Source: VXYK01 sp965214565 (GTDB taxonomy: Bacteria; Actinomycetota; Acidimicrobiia; Acidimicrobiales; Aldehydirespiratoraceae). From it: DNA of 64,000 nucleotides. Below, piece by piece: positions 9,086-18,281 of this stretch; the first letter of the stretch is position 1, and each line of letters opens with the position of its first letter. The translations under genes were made by a program, and so were the position numbers. The notes under the pieces are model-generated. The model did not search any database, was not told the origin of the DNA, and saw only the letters and a program-made list of their open reading frames with translations. The DNA is taken from NCBI GenBank assembly GCA_965214565.1, contig OZ243951.1, positions 62,001 through 126,000 on the forward strand, given 5' to 3'.

Positions 9086-10270
9086 CTAACTACGCTCTAC
9101 AAAATCGAAACGGCGGCGGTAGACGCCCATCACCAGACCCAGCGCCACCATCGACGTGAGCATGGACGACCCGCCGTAGGAGACCAGCGGGAGCGGAATC
9201 CCAGTCACCGGCATCATCCCCATGGTCATACCGGCGCTCTGGAAGGCCTGGAACAAGAACATCGCCATGACCCCGATGGTCAACAACCGATCAAACGAGT
9301 CGGTCGCTCGCACCGCTATCCGCCAGATCCTGAACAGCATCAACGCATACAGCGCCAGCAACAGGCCCGCCCCACGGAAACCCAGCTCCTCACCGGCCAC
9401 CGAGAAGATGAAGTCGGTCTGCTGCTCCGGAACAAGGTTCGAACGCGTCTGCGTACCCTGGAACAGGCCCTGGCCGAACAGTCCCCCGTTGCCGATGGCG
9501 ATCTGGGACTGCTCGACGTTGAACGCCGCACGCGCCGCCTCCGGACCCAGTGCAACGAGTTCCTCCTGATCGAGGACGAAGACCTGGAGCCGGTCCTCCT
9601 GAAAATCTGCCAGCACGTCGGACTGGAAGATCACCACCACGACGGCGACCGCTAACACCGTGAGACCAGCGATGAACCGCAGTTGCACTCCGCTCAGGGC
9701 GATCATCGCCGCCACGATGACGACATAGACGAGGATCGTTCCCACATCAGGTTGGCGCAGGATCAGAAAGACCGGCAGAGCAGCGAGACCCAAACCGACG
9801 AGCAGCTGCCTCGTCCGTACTTCCCCAGCTGACAGGGCCGCGGCAACAACTACAATGAGTATCACCTTGCCCGGCTCCGACGGTTGAAAGCTGAACCCAG
9901 CGAAGCTGTACCAGGCGCGTATGCCCCTCACGTTCTCGCCGAACAGCAGCAGACCGCCCAGTAACAGGAGAAGTCCGATGTAGGCCGCGGGAATCCAGGC
10001 CCGAATAGAGCGGACATTGAGATGGGCCACGATCACCGCGGCGATCAGTCCCAGAACCACGAACGCGACCTGACGTTCAAGGTAGGAATAGTCGGGCGGC
10101 TCGGGCGGCGTCGCCGAGCCGCGCGTAGCGGAGAAGACGAGCACCGCCCCCATTGCGGTGATCAGCAACACCGTGATGATGAGTACCGGGTCAAGGACGA
10201 ACCACCAGCGCTGATCGTCGTCCTCTGCAAGAGGAGGAGGACGTGAGGTGAACGTTCCCGAGGACGTCAC
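9086..10270 (-). CDS. rodA: Peptidoglycan glycosyltransferase RodA (SEDS family)
   Basis: RodA polymerises glycan strands from lipid II for lateral-wall synthesis, partnered with PBP2. The 394-residue protein has about ten hydrophobic segments and SEDS hallmarks: SFQPSEPGK, LRQPDVGT, a long extracytoplasmic loop, GEELGFRGAG and the C-terminal PLVSYGGSSM. The start is a GTG whose bases overlap the TGA of mrdA (GTGA), so the two partners are translationally coupled. The N-terminal 35 residues are Pro/Asp-rich and cytoplasmic. Open codons further upstream lie inside mrdA and are not coding in this frame. Confidence 0.95.
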   Translation of the reverse strand: MTSSGTFTSRPPPLAEDDDQRWWFVLDPVLIITVLLITAMGAVLVFSATRGSATPPEPPDYSYLERQVAFVVLGLIAAVIVAHLNVRSIRAWIPAAYIGLLLLLGGLLLFGENVRGIRAWYSFAGFSFQPSEPGKVILIVVVAAALSAGEVRTRQLLVGLGLAALPVFLILRQPDVGTILVYVVIVAAMIALSGVQLRFIAGLTVLAVAVVVVIFQSDVLADFQEDRLQVFVLDQEELVALGPEAARAAFNVEQSQIAIGNGGLFGQGLFQGTQTRSNLVPEQQTDFIFSVAGEELGFRGAGLLLALYALMLFRIWRIAVRATDSFDRLLTIGVMAMFLFQAFQSAGMTMGMMPVTGIPLPLVSYGGSSMLTSMVALGLVMGVYRRRFDFVERS

Positions 10271-12399
10271 TGCGTCGCTCCGCTGGCTGAAAGCGTCTCC
10301 AGCCGTTCGGCATCGCGTGCCGCCAGCAGAGCCTCGATGCGAGCAACCTGCTCGCGCTCGGACTCGGTGAGCGTCAACGCTCGCGGCATGTTGTTGCGTG
10401 CGATGGGCTCCAGTATCGCAGCAGCGACCGGCGCGGCCGCGACGCTGCCGAACCCGGACTCCTCCATCACCACCGCGACAGCTATCTCCGGGGGGCCTTC
10501 CACGTCTACGCCAGCCTCGGGAAAGTCGCTGGGACCCCAAGCCACGAAGAGGCTCGTGTCCGCCTTGCCGTCAACCTCGGCGGTGCCGGTCTTGCCGGCC
10601 ACCGGCCACTCGCCGATGGGGAAAGTCCCGCCCTCGAAGGCGCTCGCAGCGGTGCCGCGAACCCCGCCGAACCTGGGAACCCCCAGCAACCCGCTGATGA
10701 TCGGCCCGGTAACCTCAGGACCCAGGTCGAGTTCGTTCAACACCCTCGGGCCGAACTCGATCAACGAACCGCCCTGCGGGCTCGTGATCCTCAACGCGAT
10801 ATTAGGTTGATGCAGGGTGCCGCCGTTGGCGAACGTGGCATAGGTGTTGGCGAGTTGGATCGGCGTAACCAGTACGTCACCCTGGCCGATCGACAACAGG
10901 ATCGTGTCGCCGGCGAACCACTGATCGCCGTCGCGGATAAAGACGCCCTGGGAGAACTTGAGGTCGAAGTAGTCGCGGTCCGGGACCACGCCGGAGCGCT
11001 CGTAGGGAAGTTGCACTCCGGTGGTACCGCCGAGTCCCAGGAGCCTCGCTGTCGCCTGGATCCCCTCGTCGCCCTCCGGCCCGCGCGCGCGGGTGAAGAA
11101 CCCCTCACCGGCGAGTCGATAGAAGTAGACGTCGCTCGACACAGTCAACGCGTCGGCAAGGTCCACGTGGCGCGAGCCCACGAAGGGACTGTCGAAAGCG
11201 CAGGTGCCCTCCAGTTCGGTGCCGGTTTCGCAGAATGGGTAGATGTAGCTCCCCTCGTCGATCACGAACTCGTCGGTCCCGCCGTAGAGCTCGTCGATAA
11301 CCCCGTGCTGGACCGCCGCCACGGAAGTGACCAGCTTCCAGGTTGAACCCGGCGCGTAGGCGCCCTGAATCGCCCGGTTCAGAATCGGCCAGTAGTTGTC
11401 GTCGGAGGTCAGCAGATCGAACTCCTCGGTGGAGATTCCAGTGGCGAACTGCGACGGGTCGTAGGTGGGGAACGATGCCATCAACAGCACGTCGCCATTC
11501 TGGGGATTGATCGCAACCGCAGATCCAGCCGGGGCCAGGACATTGGGCTCCTCGGACTCGAGACGGGTCTTGAGCAGCCCCTGTGCGAGCTGCTCCTCGG
11601 CGCGGGCCTGCAGGTCGATGTCGATCGTCAACCAAACATCATTGCCGGGCTTGGGGGTCACACCGGGGTGCTCCCGAATGACCTCTCCCACATTGTTGAC
11701 CTCCAACCAGCGAACACCGGGAACGCCGCGCAGTTCGAGCTCGAAGATCCTCTCGATCCCGGTCTTCCCGATCTGGCTGTTCAGTTGGTAGGTCTTGGCG
11801 TCGGTTGCGTCCAGATCGAGGTTGGCGTTCGCCTGTTCCTGCTCCGCTCGGGTGACGGGACCCACGTAACCCAGAAGGTGCGCGGCAAGCGTGCCGTAGG
11901 GGTAGACGCGAATGGTGCGCTGTTCTACACGGACACCGGGAAACTGGTCCGGGCGCTCCCCGAGGTACACCATGAGCTTGGAGTTGACGTCGACCGCGAT
12001 GGGAATCCGGTCGAACGGGCCGTAGCGGGGATCAGCCACCTCAGCGGCGATCGTCGACACCTTGGTCGGCCGGCCGGAGCGGCTGATCGCCAGAGCAAGC
12101 CAGCGGAAGACCTCGAGAGCCTCCTGCTCATCAAGGGTTTCGAGAACCTTGCGGTCGAAGGTCACGACCTGTACGACCTTGTTGTCGACAAGGACACGCC
12201 CGTTGCGATCAAGGATGCGACCCCGCTGTGCCTCCTCGTACACCGGCTCAAGCACGTTAGCGATAGCTTCACCCCTCAATTCCTCGTGCTCGATTCCCTG
12301 GAGGAACCACAGCCGGGCCACCAGCGCGCCGAAGAGGATCAGGGCCACGAACGCGAAGATCCGGAGCCGCAGCTTCAACTGGTCGTCGTCGACAGCCAT
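10267..12399 (-). CDS. mrdA: Penicillin-binding protein 2 (transpeptidase, MrdA)
   Basis: This is a class B PBP that cross-links peptidoglycan during elongation. In the 710-residue protein, a membrane anchor (about 10-33, IFAFVALILFGALVARLWFL) is followed by the PBP dimerisation domain (RGRILDRNGRVLVDN). The transpeptidase domain has the active Ser in APGSTWKL near residue 349, SSDVYFYRL near 421 at the second motif (Asp in place of the usual Asn) and KTGTAE near 605. It is somewhat longer than E. coli PBP2, with extra loops. It follows mreD after 18 bases and overlaps rodA, the classical mre-mrd elongation operon. Confidence 0.95.
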   Translation of the reverse strand: MAVDDDQLKLRLRIFAFVALILFGALVARLWFLQGIEHEELRGEAIANVLEPVYEEAQRGRILDRNGRVLVDNKVVQVVTFDRKVLETLDEQEALEVFRWLALAISRSGRPTKVSTIAAEVADPRYGPFDRIPIAVDVNSKLMVYLGERPDQFPGVRVEQRTIRVYPYGTLAAHLLGYVGPVTRAEQEQANANLDLDATDAKTYQLNSQIGKTGIERIFELELRGVPGVRWLEVNNVGEVIREHPGVTPKPGNDVWLTIDIDLQARAEEQLAQGLLKTRLESEEPNVLAPAGSAVAINPQNGDVLLMASFPTYDPSQFATGISTEEFDLLTSDDNYWPILNRAIQGAYAPGSTWKLVTSVAAVQHGVIDELYGGTDEFVIDEGSYIYPFCETGTELEGTCAFDSPFVGSRHVDLADALTVSSDVYFYRLAGEGFFTRARGPEGDEGIQATARLLGLGGTTGVQLPYERSGVVPDRDYFDLKFSQGVFIRDGDQWFAGDTILLSIGQGDVLVTPIQLANTYATFANGGTLHQPNIALRITSPQGGSLIEFGPRVLNELDLGPEVTGPIISGLLGVPRFGGVRGTAASAFEGGTFPIGEWPVAGKTGTAEVDGKADTSLFVAWGPSDFPEAGVDVEGPPEIAVAVVMEESGFGSVAAAPVAAAILEPIARNNMPRALTLTESEREQVARIEALLAARDAERLETLSASGATQ

Positions 12400-12417
12400 C
12401 GTCTCAACCCGAAGCGA

Positions 12418-12927
12418 TCATCGAAGGTCTCCCACACCACCGATTGCCGACTGGGCTCCGATGGACCACGCCAGGACGGGCCGTGTCAACGGCGCCGCCA
12501 CTGCGTTCACGAGCCCAGCGATCAGCGCGACGCGCAGCATCTCCAGATCGATGAGGCCGCGTTGCCCCATGACCTCCCCGAGCAGGGCATAACCGGCGAC
12601 CGCCGCCAAGGTGCCGACCCCCGCTATCGCGGCCAACTGCAGCTTTGAGTCCCGGAACAGCTCCGCCCCGCCGGTCGCGACTGCGAAGGCCACCATGCAA
12701 AAGACGATCGCCGAGAGGCCCAGAGGGGTGGGAAGGTAGATGTCCCAGAACAGGCCGATCACGAACGCCGCGGTCGGTCCCCGGCTCGGCCCGAACCAGT
12801 AGCCGAACATCACCGCCAGCAGGACCAGCAGCTCTGGAGCAACCCCGGCGATCCTGACATCAGCGAACACCGTGACCTGCACGACCAGCGCGAGAAGCAT
12901 CAGTGCGCCCAGCCTCAAGGGGATCAT
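12418..12927 (-). CDS. mreD: Rod shape-determining protein MreD
   Basis: MreD is the small integral membrane component of the elongasome. The 169-residue protein is nearly all hydrophobic, with about five helices (LGALMLLALVVQVTVFADVRI, LVLLAVMFGYWFG, FVIGLFWDIYLPTPLGL). The GxxWDxxxxTPLGL-type segment is characteristic of MreD. Its ATG shares one base with the mreC stop (TGATG). Identification relies on the helix pattern, that motif and the mreC-mreD-mrdA order. Confidence 0.9.
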   Translation of the reverse strand: MIPLRLGALMLLALVVQVTVFADVRIAGVAPELLVLLAVMFGYWFGPSRGPTAAFVIGLFWDIYLPTPLGLSAIVFCMVAFAVATGGAELFRDSKLQLAAIAGVGTLAAVAGYALLGEVMGQRGLIDLEMLRVALIAGLVNAVAAPLTRPVLAWSIGAQSAIGGVGDLR

Positions 12928-13880
12928 CAGTTCACCTCACCAGCGCCGCCCGTATCGGGAGGATCGAGGAGGTCCGGGTCGAGATCGAGGGGCACGCTGG
13001 TGCTCGGCACGACATCCACCAGCGGTGGATCAACACGTTGCTCGGTGACGAGGATCGACACGAACGCCAGATCTTCGATGTCGTTCGCCAACTCCACGAG
13101 GACTTCCAGGGCCAACTCGTCCGCGGTGGGGCGCACCTCGACGACCCGGCCGATAGGAACGTCGGCGGTGTAGCGCGAGTCTGCGTCGGTGACGACCGCG
13201 GAACCGATCTCCGGCAACAGCGCCAAGTCTGTAATCTTCGGCCAGTTCGGCCCCTGATTGATGATGAACATCCCGGGCTCACCAGGGACCGCATGGCCAA
13301 GACCCACATCGTTGGTCGAGAGCAGCCGTACCCCGACAAGCAGACTCGGATCACTCAGCAACTGGACCGTCGAGGTTGCCCCGTCGACCCGCTCGACACG
13401 GCCGACGAGTCCCGCTCCGGTAACAACTGTCATACCCTCCGACAGACCGTGGCTGTGCCCCTTGTTGATCGTGACGACATCGCGGGCAAAGTTGCCGACC
13501 GGTCCCCTCTCGACACGGGCCGTAACAGTCGTGACGTCTCCGGCATAGGGCAGGTTCAGCGACTCCAGGAGTTGTCGGTAGGCGCTGCCGTCGGCCTCAG
13601 CCTGGATCGCCGCACCCCGCATCGCATCGAGCTCCTGTCTCAGCGCGACGTTTTCCGCTTCGAGGTCGTCGTACTCGAACAGAGAATTCCAGATGTCACC
13701 GACCGGTGAGAAGATCGTCGCCGCCAACGAGTTGACAGGATGGAGGAGGTCCCGAACGAAGCCCTGCGCGGCCCGCGCCGACTCGAATCCCCGCAGATCG
13801 ACGGTCAACAAAGTGATGGCGACAAGCGTGAGAAGGATCAGCCGGTGACGAACCCGCCTTGTCCGCTGAGCCAGCGCCAT
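12927..13880 (-). CDS. mreC: Rod shape-determining protein MreC
   Basis: MreC is a bitopic protein that activates the PBP2-RodA complex. In this 317-residue protein a basic N-terminus and one membrane helix (about 12-30, LILLTLVAITLLTVDLRG) precede a coiled coil (YDDLEAENVALRQELDAM). Next is the beta-domain with the conserved INKGHSHGLSEGMTVV and GLVGRVERV. The C-terminal tail is Asp/Pro-rich. It starts 16 bases after mreB, and its stop overlaps the mreD start. Confidence 0.94.
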   Translation of the reverse strand: MALAQRTRRVRHRLILLTLVAITLLTVDLRGFESARAAQGFVRDLLHPVNSLAATIFSPVGDIWNSLFEYDDLEAENVALRQELDAMRGAAIQAEADGSAYRQLLESLNLPYAGDVTTVTARVERGPVGNFARDVVTINKGHSHGLSEGMTVVTGAGLVGRVERVDGATSTVQLLSDPSLLVGVRLLSTNDVGLGHAVPGEPGMFIINQGPNWPKITDLALLPEIGSAVVTDADSRYTADVPIGRVVEVRPTADELALEVLVELANDIEDLAFVSILVTEQRVDPPLVDVVPSTSVPLDLDPDLLDPPDTGGAGEVN

Positions 13881-13895
13881 GGGACCGCCCCGCGG

Positions 13896-14957
13896 TTACA
13901 GCTCGCCGGAGCTGAAAACTACGTCTCTCAGGGCCTCGAACTCCTCAAGAACTTGACCTGATCCGATAGCAACCGCATACAGGGGCTGCCGCGCGATCCG
14001 AACCGGCATCCCTGTCTCGTCCGCCAACCGCCGGTCGATGTTGCGCAGCAGGACGCCCCCACCCGCCAGCGTGATGCCACGCTCCATAATGTCCGCCGCA
14101 AGGTCGGGCGGGGTCTGGTCGAGGGTCGACTTGACAGCATCGCAGACCGCGACGATCGGCTCCTCGAGCGCGTCACGAATGTCCTGAGTGCTCACAACGA
14201 TGCTGCGCGGCAGGCCGGTGACGAGGTCCCGTCCGCGGATCTCCGCGCACAACTCCTTGTTGAGCGGCGCCGCCGAACCGATCTGAACCTTCACTTCCTC
14301 AGCAGTGCGCTCGCCGAGCGCAAGGCCATGCTCCTTTTTGACGTGCTGGGCGATTGCGTCATCAAGTTCGTCACCGCCGACACGGACCGACTGACTCGCC
14401 ACGACACCGCCGAGGGAGATGACCGCAACCTCGGTGGTCCCACCGCCGATGTCGACGATCATGTTGCCGGTCGGCTCCTGAACAGGAAGGCCCGCGCCGA
14501 TCGCTGCAGCCATGGGCTCTTCAATGATGTAGGCAGGCTTGCTTGCGCCCGCGTACTCCGCGGCCTCCTGAACCGCACGCTGTTCGACGCCGGTGATTCC
14601 CGAAGGAACCGCGATCACCATGCGCGGCCGGGCCCACTTGCGCCGATGCACCTTGCGGATGAAATAGCGGAGCATCTTCTCGCAGATCTCGAAGTCCGCG
14701 ATGACTCCGTCCTTGAGCGGGCGGATTGCCCGAATGTTGGCCGGGGTGCGCCCGATCATCCGTTTCGCTTCGGACCCCACAGCCAGAGGCCGGTTGTCGG
14801 TGGTGTCGATGGCGACCACAGACGGCTCGTCCAGCACGACACCCTCGCCCCGCACATACACCAGCGTGTTCGCGGTGCCGAGATCGACTGCTATGTCACG
14901 ACCCATCGCAGCCCGCAGACCACCACCCAACCTGTTCTTGAATGAGTCTGCAGCCAT
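13896..14957 (-). CDS. mreB: Rod shape-determining protein MreB (bacterial actin)
   Basis: MreB forms membrane-associated filaments that direct lateral-wall synthesis. The 353-residue protein shows phosphate-1 DLGTANTLVYVRGEG, IAVPSGITGVEQRA, EEPMAAAIGAGLPV, phosphate-2 MIVDIGGGTTEVAVISLGG and GGGVLLRNIDRRL. The ATG at 14957 (MAADSFKNRLGG) has a GAGG site upstream; the core homology starts at GRDIAVDLGTAN. The roughly 170 bases upstream, to the ndk stop, probably hold the promoter for the mre-mrd-rodA operon, though I see no clear -35/-10 pair. Confidence 0.96.
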   Translation of the reverse strand: MAADSFKNRLGGGLRAAMGRDIAVDLGTANTLVYVRGEGVVLDEPSVVAIDTTDNRPLAVGSEAKRMIGRTPANIRAIRPLKDGVIADFEICEKMLRYFIRKVHRRKWARPRMVIAVPSGITGVEQRAVQEAAEYAGASKPAYIIEEPMAAAIGAGLPVQEPTGNMIVDIGGGTTEVAVISLGGVVASQSVRVGGDELDDAIAQHVKKEHGLALGERTAEEVKVQIGSAAPLNKELCAEIRGRDLVTGLPRSIVVSTQDIRDALEEPIVAVCDAVKSTLDQTPPDLAADIMERGITLAGGGVLLRNIDRRLADETGMPVRIARQPLYAVAIGSGQVLEEFEALRDVVFSSGEL

Positions 14958-15127
14958 TAGCTCGTTGCCTCGTTGCGGTTTCCGAAATTGGCCCGGGAGA
15001 GCCCGGCGCGCACGGTGCCGTTCCCCCGCGCCCCAGTGTAGGCAGAAATGCCGACACGATGCCAAGAATCGAATGCGTGCCGCGGCTCAAGGACAAAAGA
15101 GCCGATCGGTAGTGCGGTCATCTGAGG

Positions 15128-15544
15128 TCAGCCTCTGCCCAGGTCCGGGAAGAATATCGCAATCTCGCGTTCCGCGGACTGCCCAGAATCGCTCCCGTGA
15201 ATCAAATTCTCCGTGAACTGGTAGCCCAGGTCCCCACGGATCGTCCCGGGCGCCGCCTGCAGCGGATCAGTCGTGCCCATCATCTCCCGCACCACCCGCC
15301 AAGTCTCGGGAACGCCCTCGACGACCGCTGCAAGCACCGGACCTCGGCTCATGAACGCGACCAGGTCGTTGTAGAACGACTTGCCCTGATGTTCCTCATA
15401 GTGGCGGGCGAGGATCGTTTCGTCGAGATCCCTGAGTTCCGCCGCCGCGAGCTTCAGCCCCTTGCGCTCGAAGCGCCCGAGGATCTCGCCCACCAGGCCG
15501 CGTTCCACCGCGTCCGGCTTGCAGATGATGAGAGTCCGGTCCAT
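15128..15544 (-). CDS. ndk: Nucleoside diphosphate kinase
   Basis: Ndk transfers the gamma phosphate between nucleoside triphosphates through a phosphohistidine. The 138-residue protein has the family opening RTLIICKPDAVERGLVG and the C-terminal NLIHGSDSGQSAEREIAIFF, which contains the catalytic His. I chose the ATG at 15544 (MDRTLIICKP); codons further upstream run into a tandem-repeat tract and are not family sequence. The gene is preceded by a conspicuous 19-base triple repeat that may be a regulatory site. Confidence 0.96.
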   Translation of the reverse strand: MDRTLIICKPDAVERGLVGEILGRFERKGLKLAAAELRDLDETILARHYEEHQGKSFYNDLVAFMSRGPVLAAVVEGVPETWRVVREMMGTTDPLQAAPGTIRGDLGYQFTENLIHGSDSGQSAEREIAIFFPDLGRG

Positions 15545-15561
15545 GCGCTGGAAGGCTACCC

Positions 15562-15634
15562 CTTCGATTTGAAACGTCACCTTCGAATTGAAACGTCACC
15601 TTCGAATTGAAACGTCACCGCGATTTCAAACGCG
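15562..15634. repeat. 19-base tandem repeat (three units plus a degenerate fourth) upstream of ndk
   Basis: Three head-to-tail 19-base units (15562-15580, 15581-15599, 15600-15618; consensus CTTCGAATTGAAACGTCAC) differ at one base only. A degenerate fourth follows (CGATTTCAAACG at 15621-15632), flanked by CGCG arms. Most units contain a TTC-N5-GAA dyad. The array starts 17 bases upstream of the ndk start codon and ends about 30 bases from the folC stop, so it lies in the ndk 5' region. It could be an operator array or a simple slippage repeat; with no spacers it is not a CRISPR. Confidence 0.8.
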
Positions 15635-15663
15635 GCCCCCGCGGGAGACCGGCTCGGTCTTCG

Positions 15664-16950
15664 CTATAGCTCTGCAGCGAATTGGCGTGCGACCTCTAAC
15701 ACGGTCACCGAACCGGCGACCACGATCAGGTCCCCGTCATCGGCCTGGTCGAGAACGAAGTCCAAGGCTGTGTGGATGTCTGCAACGGCCTCAGCGCGCG
15801 CACCCAGCGAGACTGCGGTGTCACGAAGCGCGTTCGCCGCAACGCCGCGGGGTGTGGGAGCCGTGGTGGTGACCAGCAGGTCGAAACCGGCCACGCCGAG
15901 AGCCCCGAGAACCTCCGCCGGATCCCGCCCGTCCTGGATTCCGAAGACCAAGAATCGGCGGTTCACCCCACCGAAGTCCTCATGGAGCGACCTTGCCAGA
16001 GCTTCAGCGCCAGGTGGATTGTGGGCAGCATCAAGGAGCATCAACGGGCCGCGGTGGACCACCTCGAGCCGGCCCGGCGCCTCGACGGAACCGAGGGCCT
16101 CCTCCAACACCTCGGAGCTGAGCGCCGCATCGAAAAACTCCTCGACCGCACAGACAGCCAGCGCGGCATTGTGTCCCTGATGGGCACCGTGCAGTCCAAG
16201 AAACACTTCAGAATGCATGGTTCGCGGCGTCTCAATGCTCAACAGGCGACCGCCGAGCGCCACCTCGTTGCTCAACAGGGCAGGCGTGACGATGGAGGCC
16301 GGCGACTGTGCGGCGACAATCTCTGCGAGTTCGGCGGTGCTCTCGCCGACTACAACAGCCGAACCTGCCTTAACGATCCCGGCCTTCTCCCGTGCCACGC
16401 GGTGCCACCAACCCGGCGCCCCATCGGTGTGGTCGCGTCCGACGTTGGTGATCACCGCGACCTGGGCATCGACAACGTTGGTCGCATCGAACCGCCCCAA
16501 CATTCCCACCTCAACCACCGCCACCTCGACCGCCTCGTTCGCGAAGTGCGCGAACGCAGCCGCGGTAACCGTCTCAAACCAGCTCAACACTTCAAGTTCC
16601 GCCGCCTCCACAAGGCGTGCGATGTCACCGATCGCCTGCCCGAAGGTCTGCTGGTCGAGTTCGGCGCCCCCGACCCGGATCCGTTCGCAGGGGGTGACCA
16701 GGTGAGGGCTCGTATACAGCCCGACCCGCAATCCCATCGCGCCCAGCAGCGACTCGATCATCCGCGCGGTCGAGCCCTTGCCGTTGGTGCCGGTGATGTG
16801 GACGACCCCACACGCATCCTGCGGGTCGCCCAGGATCGCCATGACCTTGAGCATCTTGTCAAGCGAGAGGCCCTTAATGGCTCCCGCACGCGGCTGAACC
16901 TCGTAGTTGATCAGCCGATCAAGATGGTCCAGCGCCTCTCGATAGTCCAA
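15664..16950 (-). CDS. folC: Folylpolyglutamate synthase / dihydrofolate synthase
   Basis: FolC adds glutamate to dihydropteroate or folates and belongs to the Mur-ligase fold. The 428-residue protein has the ATP loop VHITGTNGKGSTARMIESLL near residue 48, SPHLVTPCERIRV, ITNVGRDHTDGAPGWW and LLDAAHNPPGAEALARSL. The start at 16950 is TTG (MDYREALDHLDRL), which matches the family N-terminus; no in-frame ATG lies close by. It follows clpX after about 40 bases and precedes ndk. Confidence 0.94.
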   Translation of the reverse strand: MDYREALDHLDRLINYEVQPRAGAIKGLSLDKMLKVMAILGDPQDACGVVHITGTNGKGSTARMIESLLGAMGLRVGLYTSPHLVTPCERIRVGGAELDQQTFGQAIGDIARLVEAAELEVLSWFETVTAAAFAHFANEAVEVAVVEVGMLGRFDATNVVDAQVAVITNVGRDHTDGAPGWWHRVAREKAGIVKAGSAVVVGESTAELAEIVAAQSPASIVTPALLSNEVALGGRLLSIETPRTMHSEVFLGLHGAHQGHNAALAVCAVEEFFDAALSSEVLEEALGSVEAPGRLEVVHRGPLMLLDAAHNPPGAEALARSLHEDFGGVNRRFLVFGIQDGRDPAEVLGALGVAGFDLLVTTTAPTPRGVAANALRDTAVSLGARAEAVADIHTALDFVLDQADDGDLIVVAGSVTVLEVARQFAAEL

Positions 16951-16993
16951 GTCTCGAAATCCCGTTGCCTGGGTATCTGACGGCTCGGTCGCC

Positions 16994-18247
16994 TCAGCTG
17001 GCGCGCAGGTCCTCGGCGCGGTCGAGCAGCACCGGCGGTACCTTCGCGAGGACCGTGTCCTCGTCGATCACAACCTGGCCGACATCGTCACGACCGGGAA
17101 GGTCGTACATGACGTCAAGCAGAACCTCTTCAAGGATCGCGCGCAACCCGCGGGCCCCCGAGGACCGCTTGATCGCCTCCTCAGCAATAGCCAGAAGAGC
17201 AGACGGGGTGAACTCCAAGTCGACGTTCTCGAACTCGAAGATCTTCTGATACTGCTTGACGAGGGCGTTGCGGGGCTCAGTGAGAATCTCCACGAGCGCG
17301 TCCACTTCGAGGTGGCCAACCGAACCCTGCACGGGCAGACGCCCGATGAACTCGGGGATCAACCCGAACTTGACGAGGTCCTCGGGCAGCACCTCATCGA
17401 AGATCGCGCCGAGGTCCTTGTCCTCAGGGCGTCGGATATCAGCCCCGAAACCGACACCCTGGGTGCCGATCCGACTCTCGACGATCTTCTCGATGCCCGC
17501 GAACGCGCCTCCGCAGATGAACAGCACATTGGAAGTGTCGATCTGGATGAACTCCTGGTGCGGGTGCTTGCGTCCGCCCTGCGGCGGTACGGCTGCAGTC
17601 GTTCCCTCGAGAATCTTCAGAAGCGCCTGCTGGACACCCTCACCGGACACGTCTCGGGTGATCGACGGGTTCTCGCTCTTGCGGGCCACCTTGTCGATCT
17701 CGTCAATGTAGATGATCCCGGTCTCAGCCTTCTTGATATCGTAATCGGCCGCCTGGATCAGCTTCAACAGGATGTTCTCAACGTCCTCGCCAACGTATCC
17801 CGCCTCGGTGAGCGCAGTGGCGTCGGCGATCGCGAAGGGCACGTTGAGCATCCGGGCTAGGGTCTGGGCCATCAGCGTCTTGCCGCACCCGGTCGGGCCG
17901 ATCAGCAGGATGTTGGACTTCGACAGCTCGACCTCGGAATCAAGCTGGGAGCCCAGTTCCACCCGCTTGTAGTGGTTGTAGACGGCCACTGAGAGGATCC
18001 GCTTGGCGTTGTCCTGACCGACGACGTAATCGTCGAGGAACTGGTAGATCTCCCGCGGCGATGGCAGCACCCCCAGGCTGTTTTCGGAACCCTCCGCCAA
18101 TTCCTCCTTGATGATCTCGTTGCACAGACCGATGCATTCGTCGCAGATGTAGACCCCAGGACCCGCAATGAGCTTCATGACCTGCTTTTGTGTCTTCCCG
18201 CAGAAAGAGCACTTCAGCAGTTCTCCACCTTCGCCGAATTTGGCCAC
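16994..18247 (-). CDS. clpX: ATP-dependent Clp protease ATP-binding subunit ClpX
   Basis: ClpX unfolds tagged proteins, including those tagged by tmRNA, and feeds them to ClpP. The 417-residue protein has an N-terminal zinc finger (CSFCGKTQKQV ... ICDECIGLCNEII). Walker A is LLIGPTGCGKTL near residue 119 and Walker B is GIIYIDEIDKVARK. The sensor/C-terminal region ends in SSGARGLRAILEEVLLDVMYDLP. It starts at GTG with an AAGGAA site, 34 bases downstream of clpP. The trigger factor-clpP-clpX order is typical. Confidence 0.98.
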   Translation of the reverse strand: MAKFGEGGELLKCSFCGKTQKQVMKLIAGPGVYICDECIGLCNEIIKEELAEGSENSLGVLPSPREIYQFLDDYVVGQDNAKRILSVAVYNHYKRVELGSQLDSEVELSKSNILLIGPTGCGKTLMAQTLARMLNVPFAIADATALTEAGYVGEDVENILLKLIQAADYDIKKAETGIIYIDEIDKVARKSENPSITRDVSGEGVQQALLKILEGTTAAVPPQGGRKHPHQEFIQIDTSNVLFICGGAFAGIEKIVESRIGTQGVGFGADIRRPEDKDLGAIFDEVLPEDLVKFGLIPEFIGRLPVQGSVGHLEVDALVEILTEPRNALVKQYQKIFEFENVDLEFTPSALLAIAEEAIKRSSGARGLRAILEEVLLDVMYDLPGRDDVGQVVIDEDTVLAKVPPVLLDRAEDLRAS

Positions 18248-18281
18248 TGGTTCCTTCCCTGCTTTCTGGATCTGGTCGGAT

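Noticed and set aside
15562..15618. Possible CRISPR array
   Set aside because: The 19-base units are directly contiguous with no spacers and there are no cas genes.
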